A stretch of DNA of 64,000 nucleotides, taken from positions 50,891-114,890 of the forward strand of contig NZ_JAEE01000009.1 in the NCBI RefSeq assembly GCF_000518745.1. Direction: 5' to 3'. The stretch comes from Phaseolibacter flectens ATCC 12775 (GTDB taxonomy: Bacteria; Pseudomonadota; Gammaproteobacteria; Enterobacterales; Enterobacteriaceae). The notes beneath the pieces are model-generated. The model did no database searches and had not been told where the DNA came from. It saw only the letters and a program-made list of their open reading frames with translations. The position numbers and the translations under genes were made by a program. This document shows, piece by piece, positions 30,916 to 40,690 of the stretch. Within the stretch, counting starts at the first letter, position 1, and each line of letters starts with the position of its first letter.

Positions 30916-31737
30916 ATGACAAAACATCGCGCTTTTCTTAAATGGGCTGGAGGTAAATATCTCCTTTTAGATAGCATCCATCGCCACTTACCGGAAGGCG
31001 ATTGTCTGGTTGAACCCTTTGTTGGGGCAGGATCCGTATTTTTGAATATTGATTACCCAACTTATGAATTAGCCGATGTCAATGCTGATTTAATCAACCT
31101 CTATAATATTATCAAATATCGTAGTACGGATTTTATTACTGATGCTCGCTTTTTTTTTACAGAAAAGGGCAATCAGTCTGAGATCTACTACGCGCGCCGC
31201 CAAGAATTCAACCAGAGCCGTGATCCGTACCTAAGAGCATTACTCTTTCTTTATCTGAATCGTCATGGGTATAACGGGTTATGCCGTTATAATTTAAGTG
31301 GGCAATTTAATGTCCCTTTTGGTCGTTACAAAAAACCCTACTTCCCTGAAGCGGAATTAGTTTGGTTTGCCGAGCGGTCACAAAAGGCAAATTTCACCTG
31401 TCGATCCTATGATGAAAGCATGCAACAGGCGAGCTCAGGGTCGGTTATTTATTGTGATCCCCCCTATGCACCGCTTTCGGTATCCAGCAATTTCACCTCA
31501 TATCATACCAATGGTTTTAGTCTTGACCAGCAACAACATTTAGCACAGATAGCTGTTGAGCTGGCACAGAAAAAATCAATTCCTGTGTTAATCTCTAATC
31601 ATGATACTGCAATGACACGTCTTTGGTACCAACAGGCAGTATTGCATCAGGTTCAAACCCGCCGTTCAATCAGTAGAAGCAATAATGGGCGGGTTAAAAT
31701 CAATGAACTGCTGGCTGTTTTTGCTGCTGATCAGTAA
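30916..31737 (+). CDS. dam: DNA adenine methylase Dam
   Basis: 273 residues (E. coli 278). Methylates adenine in GATC. The AdoMet motif PFVGAGS (34-40), catalytic DPPY (181-184) and the [11 protein letters not shown] target-recognition region are intact. It guides mismatch repair and replication timing. Note its neighbour fimbrial operon, since Dam often acts in fimbrial phase variation in related bacteria; I did not identify a GATC switch there. Confidence 0.98.
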   Translation: MTKHRAFLKWAGGKYLLLDSIHRHLPEGDCLVEPFVGAGSVFLNIDYPTYELADVNADLINLYNIIKYRSTDFITDARFFFTEKGNQSEIYYARRQEFNQSRDPYLRALLFLYLNRHGYNGLCRYNLSGQFNVPFGRYKKPYFPEAELVWFAERSQKANFTCRSYDESMQQASSGSVIYCDPPYAPLSVSSNFTSYHTNGFSLDQQQHLAQIAVELAQKKSIPVLISNHDTAMTRLWYQQAVLHQVQTRRSISRSNNGRVKINELLAVFAADQ

Positions 31738-31778
31738 ATAATTATTTGCCACATTTTACCCTGTTTAAGGAGCTAGGG

Positions 31779-32447
31779 ATGAAAGATTACTTAATTGCCC
31801 CCTCTATATTATCTGCAGATTTTGCAAGACTCGGTGAGGATACGGCGAAAGCAATACAGGCAGGGGGGGATGTGGTGCATTTTGATGTGATGGATAATCA
31901 CTATGTTCCAAACTTAACAATGGGGCCAATGGTACTGAAAGCACTGAGAACGTATGGGATCACCGCGCCCATTGATGTTCATCTTATGGTGAAGCCTGTT
32001 GATCGACTTATCCCCGATTTTGCCGAAGCGGGCGCCAGTATTATCACGTTCCACCCTGAAGCGAGTGAGCATATCGATCGTACCGTCCAACTCATTAAAC
32101 ATCATGGCTGCAAGGCGGGTTTGGTCTTTAATCCGGCGACGCCATTGACCTATTTAGATTACATGCTGGACAAAATTGATGTGGTGTTGCTGATGTCGGT
32201 GAACCCCGGATTTGGGGGGCAAAGTTTTATTCCCTCGACACTGAATAAATTACGGGCGGTACGCCAACGCATTGATCAGAGTGGTTATGATATACGGCTT
32301 GAGGTTGACGGTGGTGTCAATGCACACAATATTGCTGAGATTGCCACTGCAGGTGCTGATATGTTTGTTGCCGGATCGGCAATTTTTGGTCAGCCAGATT
32401 ATGCGGCAGTGATCCATCAGATGCGTACCGAGCTGGAGAGGGCCTAA
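31779..32447 (+). CDS. rpe: Ribulose-phosphate 3-epimerase (Rpe)
   Basis: 222 residues from [19 protein letters not shown]; the ATG at 31779 has TAAGGAG upstream and gives the family length, while an upstream TTG at 31746 does not. TIM barrel with catalytic Asp in HFDVMDNHY and LEVDGGVN. Interconverts D-ribulose 5-phosphate and D-xylulose 5-phosphate. The stop overlaps the gph start (TAATG). Confidence 0.98.
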   Translation: MKDYLIAPSILSADFARLGEDTAKAIQAGGDVVHFDVMDNHYVPNLTMGPMVLKALRTYGITAPIDVHLMVKPVDRLIPDFAEAGASIITFHPEASEHIDRTVQLIKHHGCKAGLVFNPATPLTYLDYMLDKIDVVLLMSVNPGFGGQSFIPSTLNKLRAVRQRIDQSGYDIRLEVDGGVNAHNIAEIATAGADMFVAGSAIFGQPDYAAVIHQMRTELERA

Positions 32448-33142
32448 TGAGGCGGTTAAGTTCTACGATTAAAGGCATCGTCTTTGATTTAGATGGCACC
32501 TTGGTCAATAGTGCTCTTGGACTTGCCAGTGCAGTTGATAAAACGTTGCAACATTTTCAACTGCCTGCCGCGGGAGTTGAGCGGGTTGCAGAATGGATTG
32601 GTAACGGTGCAGATATCATGTTACAACGCGCGATCACTTGGGCTTCGGGTCAACCTGCAACAACGAGTCAGATCCAACAGGCTCGACCTCTCTTTGATCA
32701 GCATTATCAGCAAACTGCGCTGAATGGGAGTGTGTTGTATCCTGGCGTGATATCTGTTTTGCAACAACTGAAAAAGCAGCAGTACCAGTTAGCGGTTGTT
32801 ACTAATAAGCCGAGCCTTTTTGTCAAGCCGCTACTGCACTATTTGCAGATAGAGACCTATTTCTCAGTTATTATTGGAGCAGATGATGTCATTATCAAGA
32901 AACCTCATCCGGCGGCCTTATTTTTGATTTTAGGCCAACTTGGTTTACTGCCCACCGAATTGGTGATGGTAGGGGATTCCCGTAATGATATTGAGGCTGC
33001 GCGTGCAGCAGGTATTGCCGCCATAGGATTGAGTTACGGCTACAATTATGGTCAGCCAATCGCCGACAGTCATCCGGATCGGGTGCTGGATAATTTTGAG
33101 CAGCTTATGCCTGCCTTAAGCAACAATTTTCAGGAAGAGTAA
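32447..33142 (+). CDS. gph: Phosphoglycolate phosphatase (Gph)
   Basis: 231 residues; HAD superfamily with motif [11 protein letters not shown], motif III around KKPHPA and motif [17 protein letters not shown]. Removes 2-phosphoglycolate formed in DNA repair. 1-bp overlap with rpe and 1 bp to trpS, so translation is probably coupled. Confidence 0.97.
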   Translation: MRRLSSTIKGIVFDLDGTLVNSALGLASAVDKTLQHFQLPAAGVERVAEWIGNGADIMLQRAITWASGQPATTSQIQQARPLFDQHYQQTALNGSVLYPGVISVLQQLKKQQYQLAVVTNKPSLFVKPLLHYLQIETYFSVIIGADDVIIKKPHPAALFLILGQLGLLPTELVMVGDSRNDIEAARAAGIAAIGLSYGYNYGQPIADSHPDRVLDNFEQLMPALSNNFQEE

Positions 33143-33143
33143 C

Positions 33144-34151
33144 ATGAGTAAACCCGTCGTATTCAGTGGGGCTCAACCCTCAGGTGAGCTATCAATCGGT
33201 AATTATCTTGGCGCGCTGCGCCAGTGGGTTGCGATGCAAGATGATTATCACTGTATTTACTGTATTGTCGATCAGCATGCGATTACTGTCCGTCAAGATC
33301 CCAAACAACTGCATAAGGCAACACTTGATACGTTAGCACTGTATTTGGCTTGTGGTATTGATCCTGATAAATCAACCATTTTTGTTCAGTCTCAAGTTCC
33401 GGAGCACGCTCAGTTAGGCTGGGTGCTTAACTGTTATACCTATTTTGGTGAACTTAGCCGGATGACACAATTCAAAGATAAATCTGCGCGTTATGAAGAA
33501 AACATTAATGCGGGGTTATTTGATTATCCTGTGCTGATGGCAGCAGATATCTTGTTGTATCAAACCAGTCATGTGCCTGTTGGAGAAGATCAAAAGCAGC
33601 ATTTGGAGCTGAGTCGAGATATCGCACAGCGATTCAATGCATTATATGGTGATATTTTTACCATACCGCAACCTTTTATACCCAAATCTGGTGCGAGGGT
33701 AATGTCGTTGCTCGATCCGAATAAAAAAATGTCTAAATCTGATGACAACCGAAATAATGTGATTGGGTTATTGGAAGATCCAAAAGCTGTTGCGAAGAAA
33801 ATCAAGCGTGCAGTGACTGATTCTGATGAACCACCTGTGATTCGTTACGACCGAGTAAATAAAGCCGGAGTATCGAATTTACTCGATATTTTATCGGGTG
33901 TGACCGGGAAAACGATTACTGAGTTGGAATTGGAGTTCAGTGACAAAATGTATGGTCACTTGAAAAGTGCGGTTGCCGACGCTGTCGTGGCGATGCTGAG
34001 TGAACTGCAACATAAATTTGAAGCGATACGTAATGATGAGCCTAGACTTAATCAAATCATGCAACAAGGGGCTGAGAGAGCAAGGGCTCAAGCTAAGGCA
34101 ACTTTAGCTGATGTGTATAAAGCGGTGGGCTTTGTTAGCATTACCGAGTAG
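33144..34151 (+). CDS. trpS: Tryptophanyl-tRNA synthetase (TrpS)
   Basis: 335 residues. Class I synthetase with the HIGH-like motif in [13 protein letters not shown] (11-23) and KMSKS at 195-199. Last gene of the aroK-trpS string, followed by a hairpin and then the accessory island. In E. coli cysG and nir genes separate trpS from tsgA; here a fimbrial operon occupies that place. Confidence 0.98.
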   Translation: MSKPVVFSGAQPSGELSIGNYLGALRQWVAMQDDYHCIYCIVDQHAITVRQDPKQLHKATLDTLALYLACGIDPDKSTIFVQSQVPEHAQLGWVLNCYTYFGELSRMTQFKDKSARYEENINAGLFDYPVLMAADILLYQTSHVPVGEDQKQHLELSRDIAQRFNALYGDIFTIPQPFIPKSGARVMSLLDPNKKMSKSDDNRNNVIGLLEDPKAVAKKIKRAVTDSDEPPVIRYDRVNKAGVSNLLDILSGVTGKTITELELEFSDKMYGHLKSAVADAVVAMLSELQHKFEAIRNDEPRLNQIMQQGAERARAQAKATLADVYKAVGFVSITE

Positions 34152-34161
34152 ATTTATAGGG

Positions 34162-34186
34162 AAGCTGGCTGAACGTTGGCCAGCTT
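34162..34186 (+). terminator. Putative terminator after trpS
   Basis: AAGCTGGC (34162-34169) and GCCAGCTT (34179-34186) form an 8-bp stem with a 9-nt loop, 10 bp after the trpS stop. The T-tail is short (TTT overlapping the stem end). Confidence 0.65.
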
Positions 34187-34308
34187 TGCGCTAATCGCTC
34201 GTGTCGGTACCGAGCCCTCTCTGTTTTCAATTGATTTATTGTCATTGCCTCATCTCACTTACCCACGTGAAGAATAAATGAGTAGGTTGACTGAACTCAT
34301 GCCATTAT

Positions 34309-34403
34309 ACTTTCCACTTTCCACTTTCCACTTTCCACTTTCCACTTTCCACTTTCCACTTTCCACTTTCCACTTTCCACTTTCCACTTTCCACTTTCCA
34401 CTT
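34309..34403 (+). repeat. Heptanucleotide tandem repeat (ACTTTCC)13.6
   Basis: Thirteen perfect copies of the 7-bp unit ACTTTCC plus a partial ACTT run without interruption through 34309-34403. It lies in non-coding DNA between trpS and the fimbrial operon, about 1.1 kb before the chaperone gene. Perfect copies suggest recent expansion by slipped-strand replication. Confidence 0.97.
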
Positions 34404-35519
34404 GTTTGTTGATCAAACTGTATATTTATCAATCATTACCACTGCGATTTCTCGCGGGAGTCCTGTCGTCCATTGAGGGACGATATCAAGGGATAATCTG
34501 TCTGATTGCTAAAGCTTCAATCTGTGGTGAGTTTAGGTAAGCGGTTTGTGAAATAGCAATAAACAGGGATTCACAAAGTTAGTGTTCAGTAAGCCGGAAG
34601 AAGGGGACTGTTTCAATTTCTTGCTTTCCTTCCTTGTTTCACTTCAACATGCTCAACGATTTTTATCCGACAAATAGAGGCAGTGTTGCTGGAATATTTA
34701 CTCTGCCTGTTAAGGGTCTGAGATAACGCTGACTGCATCTGCTGCTTATTTTTAGCGCGATTTGTCATTGATCAAGAGATTAATATAAGTATTTTAAACT
34801 ATTATAGGAAAGTTACTTTACCGGTGGCCGCGTCATAATTAGGATAATTAATTATTTTTCATAAGTGAGAGATACAGGACTTAATATAATAAAATATTAA
34901 GTTAAGTACGGTGCAATAAGGAAGGAATAACATCAAATATAACACTGACTGTCATTTTTATCCTATATTTAAAAATAGCATGCTAGGCATTTATTCACGA
35001 TTATTAATTAATTTAATTAATTCATTTGTTCAATAGCGTGTTTTTTAGTGAGGTTGGCTCTCTTATATAAGAATGGTTGATTCTTATGTTTGTCTTAAAT
35101 TCATTATTTTTCAGTTGGTTAGTGTTGTTCTTTGGTATGCTTCAGTCTTTTCTTTGAATTGCTGAAGATTCGGTCGCTTATTGTCTCGTGGATAAAAAGG
35201 CGATGTCTTATTTTATATATAATAAAGTGTAATTACATGAAGTACTGTTTTATTTACAGTGAGGGAAGCTTATTATAAACGCGTTAGAGGATATTATTTC
35301 ATATGTAACAACATGCCTCCATAAATTGCTTAAGCATGCCTCGATTTCTAATGGATTGACAATAGCGACCTAAAACCAGTAAAGGCCTTCCTTACTGCAA
35401 GGCTATTTTTTCCAGAAACACCTTAGAAAAGGTATGCCATTTATCATCAGAAATTTAATTATTGATATTAAACCAAAGCCAAGAATACAGGCTGACATCA
35501 CTTAGGGTCAAATTACGAG
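34404..35519. other. A+T-rich non-coding region upstream of the fimbrial operon
   Basis: About 1.1 kb with no recognisable gene on either strand. It becomes very A+T-rich from about 34780 on, with TTAATTAA-type runs near 35005-35025, the character of H-NS-silenced promoter regions of acquired fimbriae. It presumably holds the fimbrial promoter, but I cannot place -35/-10 boxes with confidence. An imperfect inverted repeat AGTAAAGG/TCCTTACT lies near 35378-35396. Confidence 0.55.
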
Positions 35520-36248
35520 ATGAAATACAAATTTTTAATACCCATTATTCCAATGTTCTATAGCTATTTTGGATGGGCGAGTTTTGATATTTATCCTATT
35601 GAGGTGACACTGAAAAAGCAGGCAAGTGTGATTCAATTACTATCACACACTGATCACCAAGAATTTGTCCAAGCGACAGTGAAACAAATTATCAATCCAG
35701 GTACACCACAAGAAAAAGAGATCGATTTTGATCCCAATACCACCTCATCAATTATTGTGTCACCTCAGAAAATGGTACTCAATCCGAATGTGATGAAAAA
35801 AGTGAGAATCTTTGGTGTGCAACAGCCTGATAAGGAAACTGTTTGGCGGGTTTATTTCAAAGGTGTATCGCCGAAAGTGTTCAACGACAACACGGCGAAA
35901 AACAATAAACAAAACGACGCGAATGTCTCTATTAATATCACTTGGGGTGCGTTAGTTCATGTTGAACCGAAAATTGTGCAGACTGCCATGGTTTATGATC
36001 CTGTTCAGCATGTCATTCGTAATACTGGGACAGTTAGGGTAAAAGTGAGATCCTTTGGTGTTTGTAGTCAGACTGACCATTGCCAATGGTATCCATTACA
36101 AGGGTCATTATATCCAGAAATGACCAAAAAAGTGGGTGATGATAAAAAGGATGCATCACTGAATGATAAAAATCCGGGTATTTTTTATCAGATAAAATAT
36201 CAGGATCTTTCAGATAATTCAGAAAAAATAATTAGGCTGAATCAATGA
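35520..36248 (+). CDS. Alpha-type (CS1/CFA-I-like) fimbrial periplasmic chaperone
   Basis: 242 residues; signal peptide about 1-20 (cleavage after GWA), then an immunoglobulin-like fold with FDIYPIEVTL, SSIIVSPQKMVLNPN and VWRVYFKGV, typical of CfaA/CblB-type chaperones of the alpha class. It would bind pilin subunits after export and hand them to the usher. First gene of a four-gene operon (chaperone-pilin-usher-pilin), the order of CFA/I, CS1 and cable pili for the first three genes. The ribosome site is weak (TTACGAG). The gene is A+T-rich compared with the flanking core genes. Confidence 0.88.
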   Translation: MKYKFLIPIIPMFYSYFGWASFDIYPIEVTLKKQASVIQLLSHTDHQEFVQATVKQIINPGTPQEKEIDFDPNTTSSIIVSPQKMVLNPNVMKKVRIFGVQQPDKETVWRVYFKGVSPKVFNDNTAKNNKQNDANVSINITWGALVHVEPKIVQTAMVYDPVQHVIRNTGTVRVKVRSFGVCSQTDHCQWYPLQGSLYPEMTKKVGDDKKDASLNDKNPGIFYQIKYQDLSDNSEKIIRLNQ

Positions 36249-36279
36249 GTTATTTTATTGAAGAATGGAGAATGGAAAA

Positions 36280-36762
36280 ATGAATAAATTAAAGCTAACG
36301 CTAATGACTGCTTTATTGTTAAGTGGAACTTATGCATCAGCAGCGCAAACAAACTTTGAAGTATCAACCGATATCGATCCTACTTTATCAATGTCATATG
36401 CAGATGGCAGTGCGATTACAGATATTAATTTGCCGTTTCTCGTTGGAGCAGGGATTAAGCCAGTCAGCAAGGACGTAACAATTTCCTCAAATGATACTAA
36501 CAAGAATGTGCTAATCAAGTTAGATCAGGACTCAATTCTTTATGGAAAAGATACGACAAATACGTTACCACTGGATGTTAAATTAGGTAATAAAACACTG
36601 ACAACCACTGAAACAACCTATAACAAAACAGAGTTATTCAATGGTTCTCAGTCTGTGACACAAAAATTAATCTTCACCCCGCGTTCTAGTTCTACCGTTA
36701 ATCTCGCGGCTGACGATTACAGTGGTGTAGTGACATTAGTTTTAACGCAATCAACACAATAA
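36280..36762 (+). CDS. CS1/CFA-I-type major pilin subunit
   Basis: 160 residues from the ATG at 36280 with GGAG upstream. Signal peptide about 1-20 (cleavage ASA|AQ), then the alpha-pilin N-terminus FEVSTDIDPTLSMSYADGS, which resembles CfaB/CooA. The C-terminus DYSGVVTLVLTQSTQ is the typical end. No cysteines, as usual for alpha pilins. 31 bp after the chaperone gene and followed by a hairpin that may favour pilin over usher expression. Confidence 0.88.
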   Translation: MNKLKLTLMTALLLSGTYASAAQTNFEVSTDIDPTLSMSYADGSAITDINLPFLVGAGIKPVSKDVTISSNDTNKNVLIKLDQDSILYGKDTTNTLPLDVKLGNKTLTTTETTYNKTELFNGSQSVTQKLIFTPRSSSTVNLAADDYSGVVTLVLTQSTQ

Positions 36763-36807
36763 CATTAAGGGTTGTTAACTTTTGTGGCTGATGTAAATTA
36801 GTATTCT

Positions 36808-36827
36808 AGGTGGGTTTTTACCCACCT
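36808..36827 (+). promoter_or_regulatory. Intercistronic hairpin between pilin and usher
   Basis: Perfect 8-bp stem AGGTGGGT (36808-36815) / ACCCACCT (36820-36827) with a TTTT loop, ending 11 bp before the usher ATG. No T-run follows. The only purine-rich Shine-Dalgarno-like sequence near the usher start (AGGTGG) lies inside the stem. It could attenuate the usher gene or stabilise the pilin mRNA; both are inferences. Confidence 0.65.
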
Positions 36828-36838
36828 GATTATTGAAT

Positions 36839-39556
36839 ATGAAAGAAAATAAAAACCCTATACTAAAATTGCTTCTAATCTATTTAGTAGTATCAAATTC
36901 GGCTAAGGCTGAAGGTATTCCTGTGCCTCCTGGGTTTGAAGATTTGGTTAGAGGTGATGATCAAATATTAGATGTATTATTGTATGGTAAAGATTTAGGT
37001 TTTTTTAAGGCCCATGTGGATCTGGAGAAAGTTAAATTTCACGAACCAGATAAAGTTGCGCAAGCAGTAAAAAATTCATTTAATCATGATGAGAAATTAA
37101 AAAACATCATTATGAAAGAACTTGCTTTGCCATTAGATAAAAATAGTAATTTAGCATGCAGTGCAATTGATAAACCCGGATGTGATTATATCGCAACGGC
37201 AGGTGATAAAGTAAAAATAATTTATGATGAGAATAATACACAGATTTTACTTTTTTTACCTCCTGAGTATAGCCGTGAAACTAAAGATGAAAATCGTTAT
37301 TTTTCGGCAACTGAAGATACGCATAATGCGGTTATCCATCAGCAATCAGTCAATTATAGTGTTGCTAAGGAGAGTCAGAGCCTTTCATTGCAAGGTAATA
37401 CTGCCATTGGGATGAATCACAGTGGTTATGTCGATGTAGATTGGAATTGGAATTTACAGAAATTTCAAAGTGCTTATTCGTCCCATGCGACCCACAATGG
37501 CTATATGAATAATGTTTTTTTTAGGCAAGATTTTTTGAAGAAATATTATTTACAAGTGGGAGTCATGGATACAAGGGACATTTACAGTAATGCCGGTGGC
37601 GCCCTGGAGTTTAATCAATTACCGATAGATAAAATTGAAGGCGTCCGTATTGGAAGTACGCTTGCATGGCAAAATTTGGATTTACATAAGTCTGCAACTC
37701 CGGTGAGTATTATGCTTTCACGTGATGCCCGTGTTGATATCTATCGTGGCAATCAATTACTGAATAGTCAGTATATGAAGGCAGGTTCGCAATTAGTTAA
37801 TACAGATAGCTTACCGCCAGGAAGCTATGTGTTAACGCTAAAAATATATGAAGATAATAAGCTCGTGAGAACGGAAGAGAGACCCTATACCCAAATAAAT
37901 AATTCTGCTGATAATTCATATCAGTGGTTTCTGCAATCGGGAAAGTTAAGTTCTCAAGGTGTGTCTTCTCAGGATCAACGTCATAGTGTTACTGGCGGAT
38001 TCCGGATCCCCTTTACCCGCAGTGTCAGTCTGACAACGGGGGGTACATTACGTAATAATAAAGTTTACAATGAAAGTGCATTAAATTGGGTTCATGGGTT
38101 CAATTCTGGTGCGCTTGATGGAGTCATGAACGTGACTGCCAGTTATTTCACAAGTAATAACAAAGTACATGGCACAACCCAGAAAATTTATTATAACGAT
38201 GGGTTTTCCTTTAGTTTCTTTAGATCGAGTTATTATCAGTGTAGTCGTAATGATCATAGTTATGTTGGTGATTATCAGGCGTATTCCTATACCAGCATGA
38301 CAACGATGATTACATTACCGGTAATGAATTGGAGTGCGAGTTTGAGTTATTTTGTTAGCAATACAACTTCAACGTATCCAAGAAGACGATATATAAAATA
38401 TAACCAGGATAATGATCTCAATAATGAATATTACGTCAGCTCGATGGAACAAACGGTCAGTAATAGTAAAAAGTGGCAATTGAGTTTGTCTCATACTTTT
38501 ATGTTTAATCAGTTTAGCCTCTTTACTTCCATTTCGGCTTATACCAATCAGGACAATCGGTATCGAGGGAGAGAAACCGGAGGCTATATTAATATGAGTA
38601 TCAGTTTAACTGGTAGAAGCTCATTGCCAGATATGAATTTCGGTACAAAATATAGCACCAGTAATCGTGGTAATGATGAAGTCAATTATAGCGCCGATCT
38701 GGTCAGTTATCGGGGTAATAACGCGAATACAGCAAATGGGTTAACGCTTTCGGTTGATCAGCAAAAAGCGGGAGGAAATGATGGTTACCTCTCTGTTTAT
38801 CATAATTACTCTAACAGTGTCAGCTCGGGCTCGTTGTATGTGTCAGATAGTTATCATTCATTTGATAACTCCCATACATTGAATAGTACGGGAAGCTTAA
38901 ATTTTTCTGTTGCTGCTGATAGACAGGGGATCTATCCCGGTCAATGGAACAGTGGCGATGCATCTTCAGCCGTGCTTATTGATACTTATGGCAGCCCTGA
39001 TGATGCAATTATTTCAGCCAATACCAGTTCTACATCTTCGGTAAATATAAAAGGAAATTCGCGACGCATCTTAGCCATTAATCCTTATAAACAAGAGAGT
39101 GTTCAGATTAATGAGTCAGATAGTATTACTCAGGGTGAGTTAACAAATATTGTTAAAGGTTCTGGTGCTCGCTCTATCTTTATGGTACCTGGGCAGATTT
39201 ACTCTCAGCATGTTGGTATGTCAATCCATTACACCTGGATGGGGGTCATGCTGGCAGATAAAACACCATTAACTGATGCTAAACCGTTGAATGTTGATAA
39301 TTGGACTGAACTGGGGAAAGGGGCATTTCTACTTGAAACCAGTCGTCAGCTAAGCCAGCTGTATTTGGTGAAAAACCAAGTTTTCTGGAAGTGTGAGATG
39401 AAAGTAAAAAAAATCCAAGATGTCGTTCGATTACTCGGAACCACCTCTTGTAAGAATGTGACTTATGCCATGTTACCACCTGAAGAAGCCAAAGAAGTCT
39501 TACTGATGACGGCAAGCCAAAATACGACACCTGAGGCGGAGAAATCACTAGGTTAG
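36839..39556 (+). CDS. Alpha-type fimbrial outer membrane usher (CfaC/CooC/TcfC-like)
   Basis: 905 residues from the ATG at 36839 (a TTG at 36833 is also in frame). Signal peptide about 1-24 (cleavage NSAKA|EG), mature start GIPVPPGFEDLV as in TcfC-type ushers. A large middle part rich in Tyr, Ser and Asn forms beta-barrel strands, with the VDIYRGNQLLNSQY and LPPGSYVLTLKIYEDNKLVR plug/hinge region near 300-345. It translocates chaperone-bound pilins and anchors the fibre. Intact, and A+T-rich relative to core genes. Confidence 0.9.
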   Translation: MKENKNPILKLLLIYLVVSNSAKAEGIPVPPGFEDLVRGDDQILDVLLYGKDLGFFKAHVDLEKVKFHEPDKVAQAVKNSFNHDEKLKNIIMKELALPLDKNSNLACSAIDKPGCDYIATAGDKVKIIYDENNTQILLFLPPEYSRETKDENRYFSATEDTHNAVIHQQSVNYSVAKESQSLSLQGNTAIGMNHSGYVDVDWNWNLQKFQSAYSSHATHNGYMNNVFFRQDFLKKYYLQVGVMDTRDIYSNAGGALEFNQLPIDKIEGVRIGSTLAWQNLDLHKSATPVSIMLSRDARVDIYRGNQLLNSQYMKAGSQLVNTDSLPPGSYVLTLKIYEDNKLVRTEERPYTQINNSADNSYQWFLQSGKLSSQGVSSQDQRHSVTGGFRIPFTRSVSLTTGGTLRNNKVYNESALNWVHGFNSGALDGVMNVTASYFTSNNKVHGTTQKIYYNDGFSFSFFRSSYYQCSRNDHSYVGDYQAYSYTSMTTMITLPVMNWSASLSYFVSNTTSTYPRRRYIKYNQDNDLNNEYYVSSMEQTVSNSKKWQLSLSHTFMFNQFSLFTSISAYTNQDNRYRGRETGGYINMSISLTGRSSLPDMNFGTKYSTSNRGNDEVNYSADLVSYRGNNANTANGLTLSVDQQKAGGNDGYLSVYHNYSNSVSSGSLYVSDSYHSFDNSHTLNSTGSLNFSVAADRQGIYPGQWNSGDASSAVLIDTYGSPDDAIISANTSSTSSVNIKGNSRRILAINPYKQESVQINESDSITQGELTNIVKGSGARSIFMVPGQIYSQHVGMSIHYTWMGVMLADKTPLTDAKPLNVDNWTELGKGAFLLETSRQLSQLYLVKNQVFWKCEMKVKKIQDVVRLLGTTSCKNVTYAMLPPEEAKEVLLMTASQNTTPEAEKSLG

Positions 39557-39710
39557 GGCTCTGTGAACAGTTTGGGTATTAATAATAAATTATTTTGTTG
39601 CTGGATATAACCCGATGACTGGATCCAACTGATATCGGTTTTTGGACAAAGTATATCCGGTGACAAACTAACCTTAAGTACGTAAGTACGATATTAAATG
39701 GAGAAGAAAA

Positions 39711-40271
39711 ATGAAAATGTTAAAGGCCACCTTATTATCATCACTATTGGTCTCGGGATTTTATGCTGAAGCGGCGACGATTAGCATCAACATGAATGCT
39801 AAAGTCGATCCAAAGGTCGGTATTGTGAATGCTAACGACTTTTCTGCTCTAAAAGACGTTAAATTACAGTATGATCTTTCAAAAGGTTTGATTCCAAGCA
39901 TTCAGAAGGTCAAATTATTGACGAATGACCCGACTAAAAATCTCAGTGTTAAATTGGCGGAAGCGGTTGAACTGAAAAATCCATTACTGCCAGCAGACAG
40001 TACTTCAATTATCCCTCTTACGATTAAGCTGGGTGGCACTGAGTTAACCACAACGGACACTTCATTTTCGGTAGCGAGTATTTTCCCAACTAAAGTGGTG
40101 CATACTCCTGCTCAAGGTTCGACGCCTGCGTCTGATGATACTGTACCTGATGTGGCACAGGGCTCTAATACATTAGATATGGTTATTTCTGCAAAAACGC
40201 AGCCAACCGCATCAACAGTAGCGGGTCACTATACTGCGACGGTTAATTTGGTTATCAATCAGACAACCTAA
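39711..40271 (+). CDS. Second CS1/CFA-I-type pilin
   Basis: 186 residues; signal peptide about 1-21 (cleavage AEA|AT) then ISINMNAKVDPKVGIVNAND, the same alpha-pilin pattern as the first pilin. The C-terminus HYTATVNLVINQTT also matches. In CFA/I, CS1 and cable-pilus operons this position holds the tip adhesin (about 360 residues, two domains); this protein is half that size and pilin-like throughout. It may be a minor or alternative shaft subunit. 154 bp separate it from the usher, so it may have its own promoter. A strong terminator follows. Confidence 0.87.
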   Translation: MKMLKATLLSSLLVSGFYAEAATISINMNAKVDPKVGIVNANDFSALKDVKLQYDLSKGLIPSIQKVKLLTNDPTKNLSVKLAEAVELKNPLLPADSTSIIPLTIKLGGTELTTTDTSFSVASIFPTKVVHTPAQGSTPASDDTVPDVAQGSNTLDMVISAKTQPTASTVAGHYTATVNLVINQTT

Positions 40272-40284
40272 TCGTCTTATAAAT

Positions 40285-40307
40285 GGTGAGTGCTTCACTC
40301 ACCTTTT
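40285..40307 (+). terminator. Intrinsic terminator of the fimbrial operon
   Basis: GGTGAGTG (40285-40292) / CACTCACC (40296-40303), CTT loop, then TTTT. It lies 13 bp after the second pilin stop and closes the fimbrial operon without any adhesin gene. Confidence 0.88.
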
Positions 40308-40375
40308 AATCTTTATTTCTGATTTCCATTATGCAACTGCCCCTCTTCTTTTCCTCATCACCTGTCGTTAATTTT

Positions 40376-40690
40376 CTATGCTTCATTACTTTTATTCCAA
40401 ACACACTGCATAGCATTGATCAAGAATGCGATTTCGTGCTGCAATTGACGAGAGCGAAACGAACCTTGTTGATACGCTAAAAACAGGCGACGCATCACAG
40501 GTTCACAGAGCGGATGTGAACTTGGGTGAAGCTGAATCGGATACATGACATCAGAAGAAACGTGATTTATTGGGTGAGGTGGATCCAAGGGATGATGAGT
40601 TTGATAAACCGTGATAACGACACGCATCTCTAGGTCAAAAACACAGTCTAACAAATGGGATGAAGACGTTTTGACACCACATCGAATCAT
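40376..40690 (-). pseudogene. Possible gene fragment of unknown origin
   Basis: An open frame of 104 codons on the minus strand with protein-like composition in its second half (YPIQLHPSSHPLCEPVMRR and LFLAYQQGSFRSRQLQHEI). I do not recognise the family; the pattern loosely resembles the linker after the sensory domain of AraC-type regulators, which would fit a truncated fimbrial regulator, but no DNA-binding domain follows. No clear ribosome site. It may be a remnant or a chance frame. The rest of 40308-40973 holds nothing I can support. Confidence 0.22.

Noticed and set aside
34309..34403. CRISPR array
   Set aside because: The repeat unit is 7 bp with no spacers between units; this is a simple tandem repeat.
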